Origin: Phytopythium helicoides
Lineage: Eukaryota; Oomycota; Peronosporomycetes; Pythiales; Pythiaceae
Reading direction: 5' to 3'
Length of the DNA: 64,000 nt
Assembly (NCBI GenBank): GCA_024867545.1
Contig: JANFNE010000080.1
Span: 1-64,000 of the forward strand
In this document: positions 21,601 to 33,041 of the stretch, piece after piece
How the letters are laid out: every line of letters starts with the position of its first letter
How positions within the stretch are numbered: position 1 is the stretch's first letter
Translations under genes and position numbers: made by a program
The notes under the pieces: model-generated
The model's input: the letters and a program-made list of their open reading frames with translations, nothing else
Database searches by the model: none
Told to the model about the DNA's origin: nothing

Positions 21601-24000
21601 GTTTGCTGATGCTGGGTGTCGTAGAGTACGAAACTCTGAATGGTAGCTTACTTGGGCACGAGCACATCAACTTGATGCAACAGTGGCGCGCGTCGTGCTT
21701 CTCTGACGCGAGATCTCTCATCGTTCAAAAGTTCTCATTACTGAGCAAGCCATTTGCTTGGATTTCCACTTTTGCGGACATAACAATCACGAAGAGGTGC
21801 TGCGTTACTTCGACAGCGCTCTGCGTCGACTTGAATCGATGCAAATACTTTCACGTGAAGGGTACGGCAAGTGCCAGACCTGTCAACGATCAATCGCGAT
21901 ACACACCATATCGGATGGAGAGAGGGCAGATAGACGGTCTATCGGTCTGTTGCTACTTTCGACTGCCACACACACCACCTCCACTGCTGCTTTCAATGGT
22001 AGCACTAATGATTATTTTGATGCTGCTCAGGATGCACTCGTTCTCGGATGCTCCACTGCTTTTGCTGTGTAGGCATCCCGTCGCCACTCCTGCCACTTTC
22101 GCAACACGCCGCCACAGATAACAACTCACAGGTTCTCGCTCTGCTAACTTCAATCAACGCTGTCATGCTTCCTCCAAGCTGCCGCCCGACACTGAGAACA
22201 CATTGACCTCATGGTACCCAAGAATGACCTACGAGTAGCACACCACTGATCATTGAGTTCGTCGACGTCGTGCTCGTTGAGCTCCGCCCCCAGCGATCAA
22301 GAGTTCTCCGGCAGATTCCATCGAGCTCAGGCCGCCACACACAGCAACGCGACCACCGTCCGCAATGGATGATCCCACCGACACCACAATGTCGCCAGCA
22401 GAAACGCTGCTCGCTGACCCACTCGATAGCTTCACGACCTCGGAGCTCGCGCCAGTCGCACTTGACACGAACACACCGCCGCTCGTCGTCGAGCTCGCAC
22501 CACTCGGCACGCGCACCGAGGCACCGGCAGTCAAAGAGCTTGTACCGCCCGACACACTCACGTCGCCGCCAGACACCGACAAAGACCCACCAGTGCCGAC
22601 TGACGCTGAGCTCGCGCCACAGAGAGAAAATCACGTTTCTTCCAGACAGGCCGCCAGAGCCGCCAGACACGCTCACCACACCGCAAGAAGCAGTCGTGGA
22701 CGTACCTGACGAGATCGACACCTACCTGGACTCACCGCCAGATGCAGAACCGCTTGAAACACGCATGACGCTGCTCCCCACGTCCACATCACAGCGCATT
22801 AACCCATGCTCATCGCGTCGTTTCTCGTCAACTTGCTTGCACCGCTCAAGATGCTCACGCTGCCGCTCACGGAAGATCCACCCGCGACCTCGATCTTGCC
22901 GGCGACAAACGACGTCGACGATCCGCTGCCAATTTGCACGGACCCGCTCGACACGCCAGAGTCACCGTTCGTCACGGTCACGTTGCAACTGCTGCGACTG
23001 CTGCTGCTGCTCGCAGCGCCGTGTGTCGAGATCAACACCGAGCCGCTCATCGACAAGCTATCGCCGCTCGTCAAATACACAGACCCGCCAACAGAGCCGA
23101 ACGACGACCCACCATCCACTGTCACATTGCCGCCCACGCCCTGCGCGTTGCTGGCGCCGAGGATCTTCACAGACAGCGCCAAACTCGCGCTGTCCACCGA
23201 TCCGTCCTGCAACTATACGTCGCTGCCGACGCTGCTGCCGACGCTGTCGCCGACGCTGCTTCCCTGGATGATACGAATACCGCCTTCAGAGCCGCTTGAC
23301 ACGAGCACCGAAACAGACAAACCGCTGCTTGAGTTGCCGCTTGACACGCTCACGTCACCACCAGCGCCGCTCGACGAAGAACCGCCGTACAGTGTACGGC
23401 GTACACACGCACAGAGCCACCAAAGCTGCTCGACGACGACACACCGCCGCTCACGGACACATTGCCGGACGGCCCTCTCGCAGAGTCGCCTCCGCTCGCC
23501 AACACAGAGCCGCCGGATGCCGCCGTGCTAGAGCCGCAGACTACGCGCACAGCGCCACCTACAGACGTGTGCTTGAACAACTGGCTGACCAACACTTCGC
23601 CCGACGCGCCATCCACAGTCGAGCCAGACTGCACTCGAATTGCACCCGACACGCTGCTTCCAGATAACACGGCGCTAGACACGGACACGTAGCCGCTGCC
23701 GGAAACACCCGATCCGCTCAACAACGACACGGAACCTCCAGTTGACTGACTGCTCGCGCCGCCAGACACAGATACGGAACCGGCCGTAGACGCCGACGTG
23801 CCAGACGACACACGGACCGAGCCGCTGCTACTGCTTGTGCTCGCAGAATCGCCCGACATCACCGTCACATCGCCCGAAGATGAGCTTGCGGACGTGTCAC
23901 TGCCGATCACCGTAGCCCTGCTCGGACCCGTCGACGTGGTTGCGCTGGCGCTAATCACTTCCACATCCTGCCGGGTACCCCGGCCTTCTTCTTCGTCCAA
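21600..24000 (-). pseudogene. Decayed Ser/Gly-rich repeat (beta-solenoid-like) gene, copy 1
   Basis: On the minus strand the region reads, in several frames, as imperfect ~17-20 residue repeats of the type SGGSVxVSSGxSSxxx, e.g. 24000-23350, 23212-22799 and 22582-22250. The periodic Gly/Ser/Val pattern is typical of secreted beta-solenoid or adhesin-like proteins. No single frame spans it: around 22630 a 1-nt change shifts the frame within the segment that reads VIFS, and other shifts occur near 22790 and 23340. No starting ATG or signal peptide is visible. The downstream part (22200-21600) is similar in sequence to the matching part of copy 2 at 56.8-58.5 kb, for example MRDLASEKHD here against MRDFVPEKYD there. 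Family name unknown. Confidence 0.55.
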
Positions 24001-24249
24001 AGGACGAGCCAGTCATCCAATTTGTCTCATTCATACAACTTGTGGTCAATAGCTGTAGCCTGACTCAGCGCAACTGTAAATCGATGCTGCTTAGTAAGGC
24101 GATGCTGTGTTCGTAGCTTCATACTCGTAGCGGTTATTCAACTGCGTAACGAGTCAGTCGAGACGGAATGTGAACTCTCTTTGCAAAGCTTAATTGATGG
24201 GTAGGGACTCGTGGATCAGAGCACATCGGTAAGAGCATGACGCAGATAT

Positions 24250-25558
24250 TTATTCTGATGGCAGCGAGAAGCGAGGGCCGAATATTTCTATCTGCGCTCG
24301 GAGCGTAAGCTTCACGATCTCGGCCATCCAAAAGTACACGTGGGAGCCGATCGTCGGAATGATGCCGCAGAATTTGCCTCGGTGTGCGCCGTTGCCGATG
24401 TCCTCGTACTCGATCCACACCAGCTGGTCACTTGTCATCCACATCTCGCGAGTCAGCTCAACGCGATCACCTGTCACCTTGTCTGTCATCTCAATTTGGT
24501 GACGATCGAGATTATGGAGGTAGACACGGTATATCGATCCGAGGCAAACTCGTGACATTAGAACTGCAGACTTGACTAGCGCGCCGTTGTCGGCAGGGTC
24601 CATGGACCGCGTCTCTTGCAAGAAGATATAGTTGTCATCGTCAACCTTTTGCACCAGCCGACTTTGCATTTCCATATCGGCGGGGTGTGTGCGCCGAAAT
24701 CGCACCGGGTCAGTCATGAGCTCCCACAAGCGAGTCCACACAACTTTCGCATTCAGAGCTGCAGTCTTTTTCTCAAGAGAGAACTTGAACAATCCCCTAT
24801 CGACAAAGCGACTTCCGCGCCATCCAACCACAGTTCCCACATTGCGAGCTTTCGACATAACTTCCTCGAACTCACTCATACGACGAATCGCGTTGAGGTG
24901 CATCACCTGGTGTTCTTGACGCGACAGCGGCTTGAGTAGTCGGAAGTGCGATTCATGAATGTGGTAGAGTTTTTGCTCAGCCTTGAGCATGTCAGAAATC
25001 AGTGTACTTCGCTGTGAGGCTTTTCGAAATTGCTGCCTCAACATCGTGTTCTCAGCCAGCAGTTGCGCCTTGGTTCGCTTCAGCTCGAGAAGTTGCGACT
25101 TCAGGTCGTGCTTTCGGTCGGGAGTCGTTGTTGCACTCTGGTGAACGATAGCGTGACGCGAAGATAGCTGTTCGAATTGCCGCTCGAGTTCTGCCACTTG
25201 GCGCTGCAGCTCACCTTGCTTTTCCTGTGCGCAACGCAAGCCGCGCACCCACCAATAGTCTGTGAATACACTCCCCTGCGTCACTCACAAAATAATAGGA
25301 CAGCACCTTTCTGCGGTAGTACTTGCGTCGCTCCCTCTCTCGAGCTCTCTCACGAGTCTGCTCGCGCTTCACTTCGCTTGTTAGGAGAATAGGGTGTGGT
25401 GATACATCATTCTCGCCGGGTAGGGGGAAGTTGAGGGCTCCTCCTTCTTGCTTGAAAGTCAACTCGGGGTCCCCGTTCACCAGAGATCCCACTAGATCAA
25501 GAAGCTCGGCGGTGTCGGTGAAGGTCTCGTCCAAAGGCACGAGGTCATTGATCTCCAT
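24250..25558 (-). CDS. M96/START-like oomycete protein with N-terminal basic coiled coil
   Basis: Two exons (25558-25289 and 25224-24250) with a 64-nt GT-AG intron give 414 residues. Residues ~1-65 are acidic and unstructured. Residues ~65-130 form a basic then leucine-spaced coil (RERRKYYRRK followed by ELQRQVAELERQFEQL), resembling a bZIP-like or tropomyosin-like segment. The C-terminal ~280 residues look like the START-like fold of the large oomycete family that includes the mating-specific M96 protein: short coil, FEEVMSKARN, WTRLWELMTDP and a long final helix. In oomycetes these proteins are many and mostly uncharacterised; a lipid-sensing or transcription-linked role is inferred only. 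Confidence 0.65.
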
Positions 25559-28315
25559 TGCGTGTGGCTGCGGACGCAGTTTCTAATGTGGCGGCTGGAC
25601 ATGCGAGCGCGCACATCATCTGATGAGCTGTGTTGTATCAGTACAATCCAATGCTCCTGACCGTCAGGCTGACGCCCACGTATGTCTGTCCAGCTGGCTT
25701 GACTTGACCTTGTGGTGGAGGGAGGATAGGATGAGAGTTGCAAGTACTGTACCGGCTACATGATCATCTCTGGACAGTTTCCCGTTTCCTTCAGGTTTGT
25801 GAGCATTGATCGGCTCCGCTCCAATCGAGTTCAGATTGGCGAGTTTGGGAGAAACCTGGTCTGCGGAGGACTGACGAGCTATCAAGCACGCACATTCCGT
25901 CTGCAATTGTCCATAGCCATCTCTCTTCTTGGAGGTGCTGGTCTCAAGTATGGCGGACAGTGCAGTGCTGTACCCTGCAACTGACAAGCAGCTGCTAATC
26001 AGCCACTCAAACATACCAGTACATGTCAAATGTTGGTACTGAGCAACAACAAGAGCTATAAGGCATGTCGACAACTAAGCCATCAAATCCTCTTCCTGGA
26101 TGAAATCTCAAGTCTTCTACACTGCTGAGCACTTTTAAAGACTTGCGTTGGTCAACGCAGTTCGGTGTAGACGTGCTGTTGTGGAGGTGCCAGTGTCTAT
26201 GAACTCATGTGCATTGACCCTATCACAAAGAGAGCAGGAAGAATCAACAAATGTTACTTTCAAATATTTTTTCTGACGATATTAGACCCAAGTTTTGCTA
26301 TAAACCAGTCGGCGCTTGCGTACTATGAACTGTTCATTGTGTACTCACTCGACCCTCGCTTACTGTACTCGATCACACGCCGTCGACAGATCGCCTGGGC
26401 ATTGGTCCCACCTGACACGTGTCCTTTCATAAAACTTACCGATTGCTACTCATCAACAGCAGTTTACAAAAATCGTGCATGTGTGATAAAGTGCAATGAC
26501 GTCTTGCTGTGAGAACGCTGGAGGCGATGCCATGCGCAGTGAAGTTTCCCGAGTGGAGCAACTGGTAATCTTGGAGAATCGTTTGTCTACAAACCATGCC
26601 ATTATCACTAAAAGCCCGGAGAAGTTTGCTCCATCGCTAGGACAACTCGTACTGTATCTAACTCACAGTTCCTGCTTCATTAGTGTTCGACCAGAGCAGT
26701 GGTTGTGATGTTTTAAAAGAGTGTGAAGTCATGGTTCTGTCTCCTATCCGTTGTCACTTCTAGGCAAGAATGCTAACATGATATCAGGGTGTTGTATGCA
26801 TGCGGTTCAAGCTCCTACAGCAAAGTCCACAAAGTGCTCAATGGCCAGCACATCCGACATTGATCATTCCCACCACGATTTCTCTTACTAGTCGAGGGAC
26901 ATTTGAGCTCTATTGTATGAGTAGAGTAGTGCACACCAAGAATTGCGAGGCCGACCGCATGACAGCTAGGAACCGGAATTGCGGTTCTAGAAAGATTCTG
27001 TATCTGCACCCTAAGTTGCCGGTGCTGTGTTCCTTGTAGTGTTAGATCGTCTCAGCGAAGCGGTGAAGATAAAGCAATCGGATATGAGAGCAATCGCAGC
27101 GATGAGTTTCAACGAGAAATACTTTGAGCACATGAAGATATCGATACGATAGACAAGTCAAATAGAACCATTCCTCTGTCAATTCCGCCACAATCCACGA
27201 AATCTTTGTGGTTATCAACGCTACTAGCAATATGAATAACGATCCTACTAGATTATCTATATATCTGCTTCCGACTTTGTAAACTTTAAACGTGGCAGCA
27301 CAGGCGGCGGAATGCCACCACACAGTGCAAACGATTCAGAGTTTCAAGTAATTCGAGCATTACAGTGGCTAAGTTAATCTAAACACATGGCGTTATTTGA
27401 TCCAAATGCTGCTGCTGCCTGACACTTCCTGCTTCTGGTTTGCTTCGGTTTGCGAAGGAAAAGGCGAAGCGGATCATCCAACCCTTGCTTCACGCTACAA
27501 CAGTGGTATCACTGAGTACGTGGTGGGCACATCCATTCTTTAGTCGACTCGCAGTGCTTGAAACGATTTTTCGATCCATTCGCCTGCAGCTTCGGCTCTC
27601 ATCACGATGCTCAAGCAAGCAAGCAAGAGAAGTCACAGAGCTTCGTGCCATTGCTTAGCCCCGGATGCGGCTGAGTCTGTCTGATCGCATACTCCACTGT
27701 CGCCTCTGCAGCCGCCGGAGCTTCCTCGCGTCGGATTGGCCCAAACGTCCCTCTTTGTTGTATATGGGCCAATGAGAGATGCATAAACCGATTGTTTCCT
27801 CCAATGGGCTGAGAGCATTCGCGCTGGCCCATCCATCTGCCCAAGTTGAAGCCGACTTCAACATGCATCTTCGCTCGCAGCGCCACTGCCAGCCGAGTGC
27901 AGCAGTAGTGGGACGGCGTATCCAGATTGGCACTGCTCACACCGCACTGACTCGGAGCACTGGCGACTTGCGAGTTGCGCGTTGCGAGTTGCGAGCCGCC
28001 TCGGCATCAAGGATCAAGGCAACTTGGACGTGAAGTGAGTGCGCGGTGGCACCACTTCCATCGACGCATCGGCATGTGCTGTGCGGTCACAAATGTTGGT
28101 CTCCTGCGCGACCGACTGACTGTGTGAATTGTTGTAGACACACCTTGTTTCACAGCAGCTCGAGGCAGGCAGGCACACCCAAATGCTCTCCCAGGTGTCC
28201 GAGCGTCCGAGCATCCGAGCTCACTCACGCGTCTAGCTCCTTCTCATTCTGTGGATAATAATATCACCAACTAGCTCTATTACCCTGTCATCGTGACAAG
28301 CCGACCAGGAGACAA
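25559..28315. other. Gene-poor stretch
   Basis: Nothing in this 2.7 kb is supportable as a gene. Only short frames occur, with no family similarity and many stops on both strands, and composition is more AT-rich than the neighbours. Near 27725-27835 there are several CCAAT/ATTGG motifs within ~110 bp on both strands, and at 27965-27998 a GCGAGTTGC-type short tandem repeat. These could be promoter or repeat remnants. Confidence 0.5.
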
Positions 28316-30164
28316 CTAGGCGGTCGTAGTGGTTCGCAGTTGCGCGATTCGACTTCTGCTGCGACCAATCTTGCACTTCTTCGCGAGCTCGCCAAACTTG
28401 AGACTGTTGAGACTCTCGTGTGAAGATGCCGGCGATGGCGACAGGTTGAGGATCATCGCCGTCTTCCCTCCATCCGAGAAGCAGTCTCGCAGCAGAAATG
28501 TCAGCACGGACTCGCGGAAAGGGACCTGCGTCGCAAGACACAAAAGGCAGCGTTCGACAGACTCATGTGAGTGAGTGAATGCGTCCAACGAGATCAAGAG
28601 ATACGAAACGACGCACATGCTTCGCCCTGGTGCGAATTGCCATCAGCACGCTCTTGAGGGTGCTGAGGCTTTTGTTGATGTGGATTGTTTCTGCTTCTTG
28701 TCGCTTGTTTCTTGGACTGGACGCCGGAAGCGCCTCGCTCCCCGCCAAATCGACCAGGCTGAGGCTGCCGTCGAGGACTACGCCCTGCGCCTCGTTCACA
28801 CCGCGGATGTGGAGTGTAAATACGCAGTGCGACCTCGACGACATAGCGTTCATGGCTGTACTGGCGGTTGTCCGCTTTCGACGAGCACGCTTCAGTAGCT
28901 GGTGCGCTTGGTCGACAGAGGCGAGGTCCTGCAGACTCAGTCCCGCGACATGCGTTTTGCTGCTCTTGTCGTCAGTCACCACTGCCAGAGTCCCGTGGTG
29001 CTGCTGGTCGCCTCCGTCCGCTGAGAGCAAGTCTGCCAACCTCTCGTTATACACCTCAACAGCCGAGAGTTGAGCCGTGTAGCGCCATCCTTTTTGATTC
29101 TCATGCGTGGTTTGAGCGAGCACCATCTCAATGGCTCGAGGGACGATCCCACGAGAGTTTCCAGCGCCGCTACCTTGCATCTGTATCTCATGCGAGCAGC
29201 ACACAAAGACAGTGAGGTGAGGACGTCGAGAGCAAGAACTGTGCGTGTGCGCATGCAACGCGGCGTACCGTATGTGTCTTTCCGGACTCGGTTTGTCCAT
29301 ACGCGAACAAGCACACGTGACACCCGTCGATAGCTGACTGGACGAAGTCGGCGACCTCATGGAACATCGCAGCTTGGTCTGCTGATGGGCCGATAGCTCT
29401 GTCGACTGCAAACACTTGCGTTGCGATGGAGGACTGGCTACCACTCCTCGACCACTGAATCCTCACGGCTTGTCCATCGGCGCAGCAAGCAACAGCAGGT
29501 GCTGTTCCTGCAGCGCACTTGTCCGATGGCAACAGACACCTAGTCCTTGCGAACACTCGCACACTCCCTTGGAGCTCCTGGAGCCAGACAGAAGAGGGAC
29601 GAACGTGGTGAGTTGGTGAGTCGGTTAGTTGGTGAGCTCGTTGCGTGCGCAGTTGCCGCGTTTGGCATTTGGTCCACCAGTGCATGTGCTTGGTTGGTTG
29701 ATCGGCTGGGTACGTACCATGATGCGATTGCGCAAGGCGCGTTGGCGTGTGTCGTTTTCGTTCTGCTTCTCTAGGAGCTCCATCACTTGCCTCTTGCTCT
29801 CAACGTTCGCAGCTCGTAGCTCCGCGAGCTCTCTCTCCTTCTCTTCCAGTGCCAGCACGAGTTCTCGGGTGCACGCGGCGCTCGTTTCCTTCTTCGTCTC
29901 GTCGTCATCGTCGTTAGCAGCACCACCATTATCATCACCAGCCCCGACAGCTCCGACAGCTCCGACAGCCCCGCCAGAATCACCAGCACCATCAACGACA
30001 GCACTAGCTGCAGAATCTTCAGTACCACCAACGCCAACTGCAACAGAACCAACCTGCGGGGGCGATTCTCGCGCCGACTTGTGCTTCTCTTCGTCGTCCT
30101 CGAGTGCGTACGAGGAGAAGCACGTTGACAAGTGACGCTGCGAAGCCACGAGTGCCGCTGCCAC
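28316..30164 (-). CDS. Kinesin-14 type (C-terminal motor) kinesin; 5' end unresolved
   Basis: Exons 30164(approx)-29718, 29577-29269, 29180-28617 and 28525-28316 all join in phase. The order is acidic low-complexity, coiled coil (LALEEKERELAELRA), neck ALRNRIMELQGSVRVFAR, then the motor to the C-terminus, which defines kinesin-14 and predicts minus-end-directed movement. Motor motifs: P-loop GQTESGKTHT (Glu where Gly or Ser is usual), switch I NAMSSRSH, switch II LVDLAGSE, INKSLSTL, and VPFRESVLTFLLRD. The tail after the motor is short and basic. No in-frame ATG lies at the start of the first exon. A candidate upstream exon at ~30345-30250 (KKLLRSLLGIDDKEGS) could be spliced to it in phase, but its own start was not found. 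Confidence 0.75.
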
Positions 30165-30797
30165 GTTGGTATTTCTTCTGGTTTAGTCTGAAAAAAAAGT
30201 AAAAGAAGTGCTGAAACTGTCGAACGTAACGGACCAAGGATACCAGATGATGCGATCAAACCATGTAGGACCCGATTTTCGTAACTCTCGCTGCCTTCTT
30301 TATCGTCAATTCCCAGTAGTGAACGCAAGAGTTTCTTTGCTTGATACAATCACCTCTATTACTACTTTCACAGCGCGCCGTAGCAAACTTCCCAACCTGC
30401 TGCAGCATTATCGTTCATCTCGCATCCATAGGATCAACAGAATTGGCATCTCCGAACGCCGTATGGCGCACCCATGACTTGGTTGTCAAGATTTAGCACA
30501 CAGTTAATCAACGTACTCGCCTCATTTTGCTGTAAGCGATCCTCCGCATACTGCTCAACACTTTATCATGGCGCAATTGAAACGTATTCGCTTGACTGCA
30601 AAATGACAGCCAATACGTATAGTTTGGTTTCATTCATTACACCTATCATAGAACAAAATTCACATGTGAAAACCTCTCTGAATTCGAATAGCGACTATTG
30701 CGCTGGTTGGTTATATCTGAGGAGAAATAAGCTACCCATACAAGCTAGACATTGCAGCAGCACGAGCTCGAGCTGTTTGATTGCGTTGTATATTGGC
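30165..30797. other. Kinesin 5' region and spacer
   Basis: Holds the possible upstream kinesin exon around 30345-30250 (minus strand). A T-tract plus CAG acceptor at ~30184-30196 is also present, but it leads into a stop in the kinesin frame. From 30400 to 30797 no coding signal is seen. Confidence 0.4.
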
Positions 30798-32237
30798 TCA
30801 ATCGTCTAGCATTAGCGGGTCAAGACCCATGGCAGAACCCGTAGCCCCCGGATTATCCTGATCGACAGTATCGTCATTGTCACTTTCGTACTCACTCTCG
30901 TGGAACATGCTCGGGTCCACCGCGAGTTGATGCTCGTGCACGTCTTCGCGTCCCCTGGTACTCGCTCTGGCACTTGCTGGACGAGAATGCATTTTCGGGC
31001 CAACGTCAGCATCCGGATCGGTCTCACTTGGCTGTTCTTCCGGATTTTCGATAAGAAACTCGACCTCCTCTCGCTCGTGCTCGCTATCGGATGGGTCGGA
31101 TTCATCCTCATCCTGCTGAAAGAGATCTTTGGCCGTGTAGTCATATCGAAACTTGAGAAACCCTGCCTTGGAGAGCACTAGTACGTCATCGTCCATGTCG
31201 GGAGAGCTGTATGGCAGCAAATTCGACGTGAGTGCGTTACTGCAAGCGCAAAGAAACATGACATGGACAGAATGACTCACGCGGGCTCTCCAAAACACTC
31301 GAAGAATCGCTGGAGATCGTTTGGGCGAAGCGCGGCTCCACAGCTAGCGATAAACAATCGAATGTCCTCAGGCGAAACGTGACCGCGTCCGTAAGTGTCG
31401 ATCAACTTCCACTCTAACTCCCACACATGCTTGCTGCGCTCCAATACAGCCTCGGGACTCATGTCCACGGTAGGTTTGTCATCAGCACCGCCTTCAGCTT
31501 GGACCACTTTGTTGTCTTGAGTCTCGTTAGCGTTCGATGTCGTGGAGTTGTCGACTGGTTTGCTCTCGCTCGTCTCCACGAAGGGCTTATCGCTCTGCTG
31601 AGACATCGGCTGAGGTATATGCTGAGGTGGTGGAGTGGTGTGGCTGTCGACGATCTTGATGAACTCTGTGATCAACGGGTGAGTTGAAGGATGCGGACAA
31701 CGATAATCTTGGGTCAACGTCTACCACTCACCGGCGAGGTAGACCTCCCCGAGCTCTTCAACTTGCGCCCGGTTCACGTCCAGCCCGAGCTGCAACGCAG
31801 AAGGGCCAATGAGTTATCAGTCATCGTCGGGAGGAAGGCTGGAAAATGCAACGAGCACACCAGCGAAAACATGCGGCACGCCTGGCCAGCAGCGACCACG
31901 CCATTGCCGTCCGTGTCGAAGTACCGGAAGAGCTGCGCGCGTATCAACGAGTTAGAGGCGATTATTTCAAGCACCACACGCGAGTGCGCACCGTGCGTAG
32001 GTCGGTGAGCTGCGATTCGCCAAGGTGCTGGACACGCGCGTCGAACGAAGCCTGGAAGGAAGCTTGTACGATGTTCATGGCTGTCTGAAAGCGAACGAGT
32101 TGGCCCTCCCGCACGACTGTTGCCAACGGGCGAGGGCCATCTTTGGATCGGCGGTGCTGCTTGCCCCTCCTGCGCTTGTCGCACGGGATGAGATGAGCCG
32201 GCACGTGGTGGGACCTTCGGTAGTCGACAACCATCAT
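30798..32237 (-). CDS. EF-hand protein with acidic C-terminus
   Basis: Five exons (32237-31992, 31932-31861, 31789-31732, 31665-31281, 31239-30798) with GT-AG introns of 42-71 nt join in frame to 400 residues. The N-terminal ~40 residues are highly basic. A canonical EF-hand loop lies at the start of exon 2 (DTDGNGVVAAGQ) with LGLDVN and the next helix supplying the partner hand; a weaker hand follows near residue 230 (DTYGRGHVSPED). The C-terminal third is acidic and Ser-rich, probably disordered. It looks like a calmodulin-type calcium sensor with long tails; the target is unknown. Splice positions are supported by reading phase and by the EF-hand running unbroken across two of them. Its start lies 8 bp from a possible gene on the other strand. 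Confidence 0.8.
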
Positions 32238-32245
32238 GACACGAC

Positions 32246-32539
32246 ATGGGTGAAAGCTGCAAGGGTCGGAAGAATCCACAGAGCCTTCGACCTGACATCG
32301 AGCTGAGCTTTGGCCTCCTTTTCGGTGACGACGATGCTGCTGTCAAATATCAGCTGCTACTCTCCGAACTCGCGAAAAAGGCGACGGCTAGGAATGTTCA
32401 AAAGCAGAAAGAACTGCAGGTATCGAAAGTGTGGTGTTCTCCACGACAGCTCGTCACATGTCAATACAAGAGGCAGCGCCATTCGTTCGCATCGAACGCA
32501 GATCATGCAGCTTCAACCGCTGCTGTAGCTCAAGTGTAG
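32246..32539 (+). CDS. Small hypothetical protein, divergent from the EF-hand gene
   Basis: Open frame of 97 codons from an ATG 9 bp from the EF-hand start. Residues ~15-58 are coherent, with an acidic then helical stretch (FGDDDAAVKYQLLLSELAKK, KQKELQ). A 51-nt segment after KELQ (starting GTATCG, ending AATACAAG) could be an in-frame intron, giving 80 residues. Not recognised. It may be only the upstream region of the EF-hand gene. Confidence 0.35.
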   Translation: MGESCKGRKNPQSLRPDIELSFGLLFGDDDAAVKYQLLLSELAKKATARNVQKQKELQVSKVWCSPRQLVTCQYKRQRHSFASNADHAASTAAVAQV

Positions 32540-33041
32540 CCATCTCGGGTGTACACTCGGGCCATGATGAGTCGATGCGCATCCCCGGTGACTAGCGCCT
32601 GGTTTTTGCGAGCCGCAGCTGCTTTTCGCCTCGACAGTGGGAGGACACTCTAGTCGGCTGGAATTCCGCTGTCAGGCGAGTGTGGAGACAACACCTCCCC
32701 AGTGGAGAGCTAGGCGCCTTTCGTGAAGCTCTCTGCTGCCTTGACGGCACTCGATGCTTCCCGTTGAGCTGGAGGTGCAGCCAGCAGTGCATGACGTGGC
32801 GTGTACATTTCTCCAGTTTGCTTGGTTCGAAACGGGACCCACAGGCGGCCGAGATGGGTCGGGCACGGCGTGGCCTTCGAAGTGGTTTGATTCGTCTCGG
32901 ACGGTTCTTTCTGTACATATACAAGGCGAGGGCGTCCAACTGTGTGCGGAGGCGAATCAACGAGTTGTCCATCATAGTCAGACTCACATCAAAAGTACGT
33001 AGCTGGTCGCTTCCAAGGGGGGAGAGGGAGGAGGGGCCTTC
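32540..33041. other. Intergenic, promoter region of the zinc-finger gene
   Basis: About 500 bp without a convincing frame. GC-rich and purine-rich (GGGGGGAGAGGGAGGAGG) immediately upstream of the zinc-finger ATG. Confidence 0.4.

Noticed and set aside
22270..23271. A 333-codon Arg/Ser/Thr-rich plus-strand frame.
   Set aside because: It is the antisense of the Ser/Gly repeats; the composition is what the complementary strand would give.
26207..26708. Short open frames in the gene-poor stretch.
   Set aside because: Random-length frames without start context, splice signals or similarity.
30812..31181. Frames on both strands overlapping the last EF-hand exon.
   Set aside because: The acidic low-complexity coding sequence produces open frames in other registers; the spliced EF-hand frame is consistent across five exons.
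32815..32840. GGTTCGAAAC considered as a tRNA B-box.
   Set aside because: No A-box or pairing arms at the required distances.
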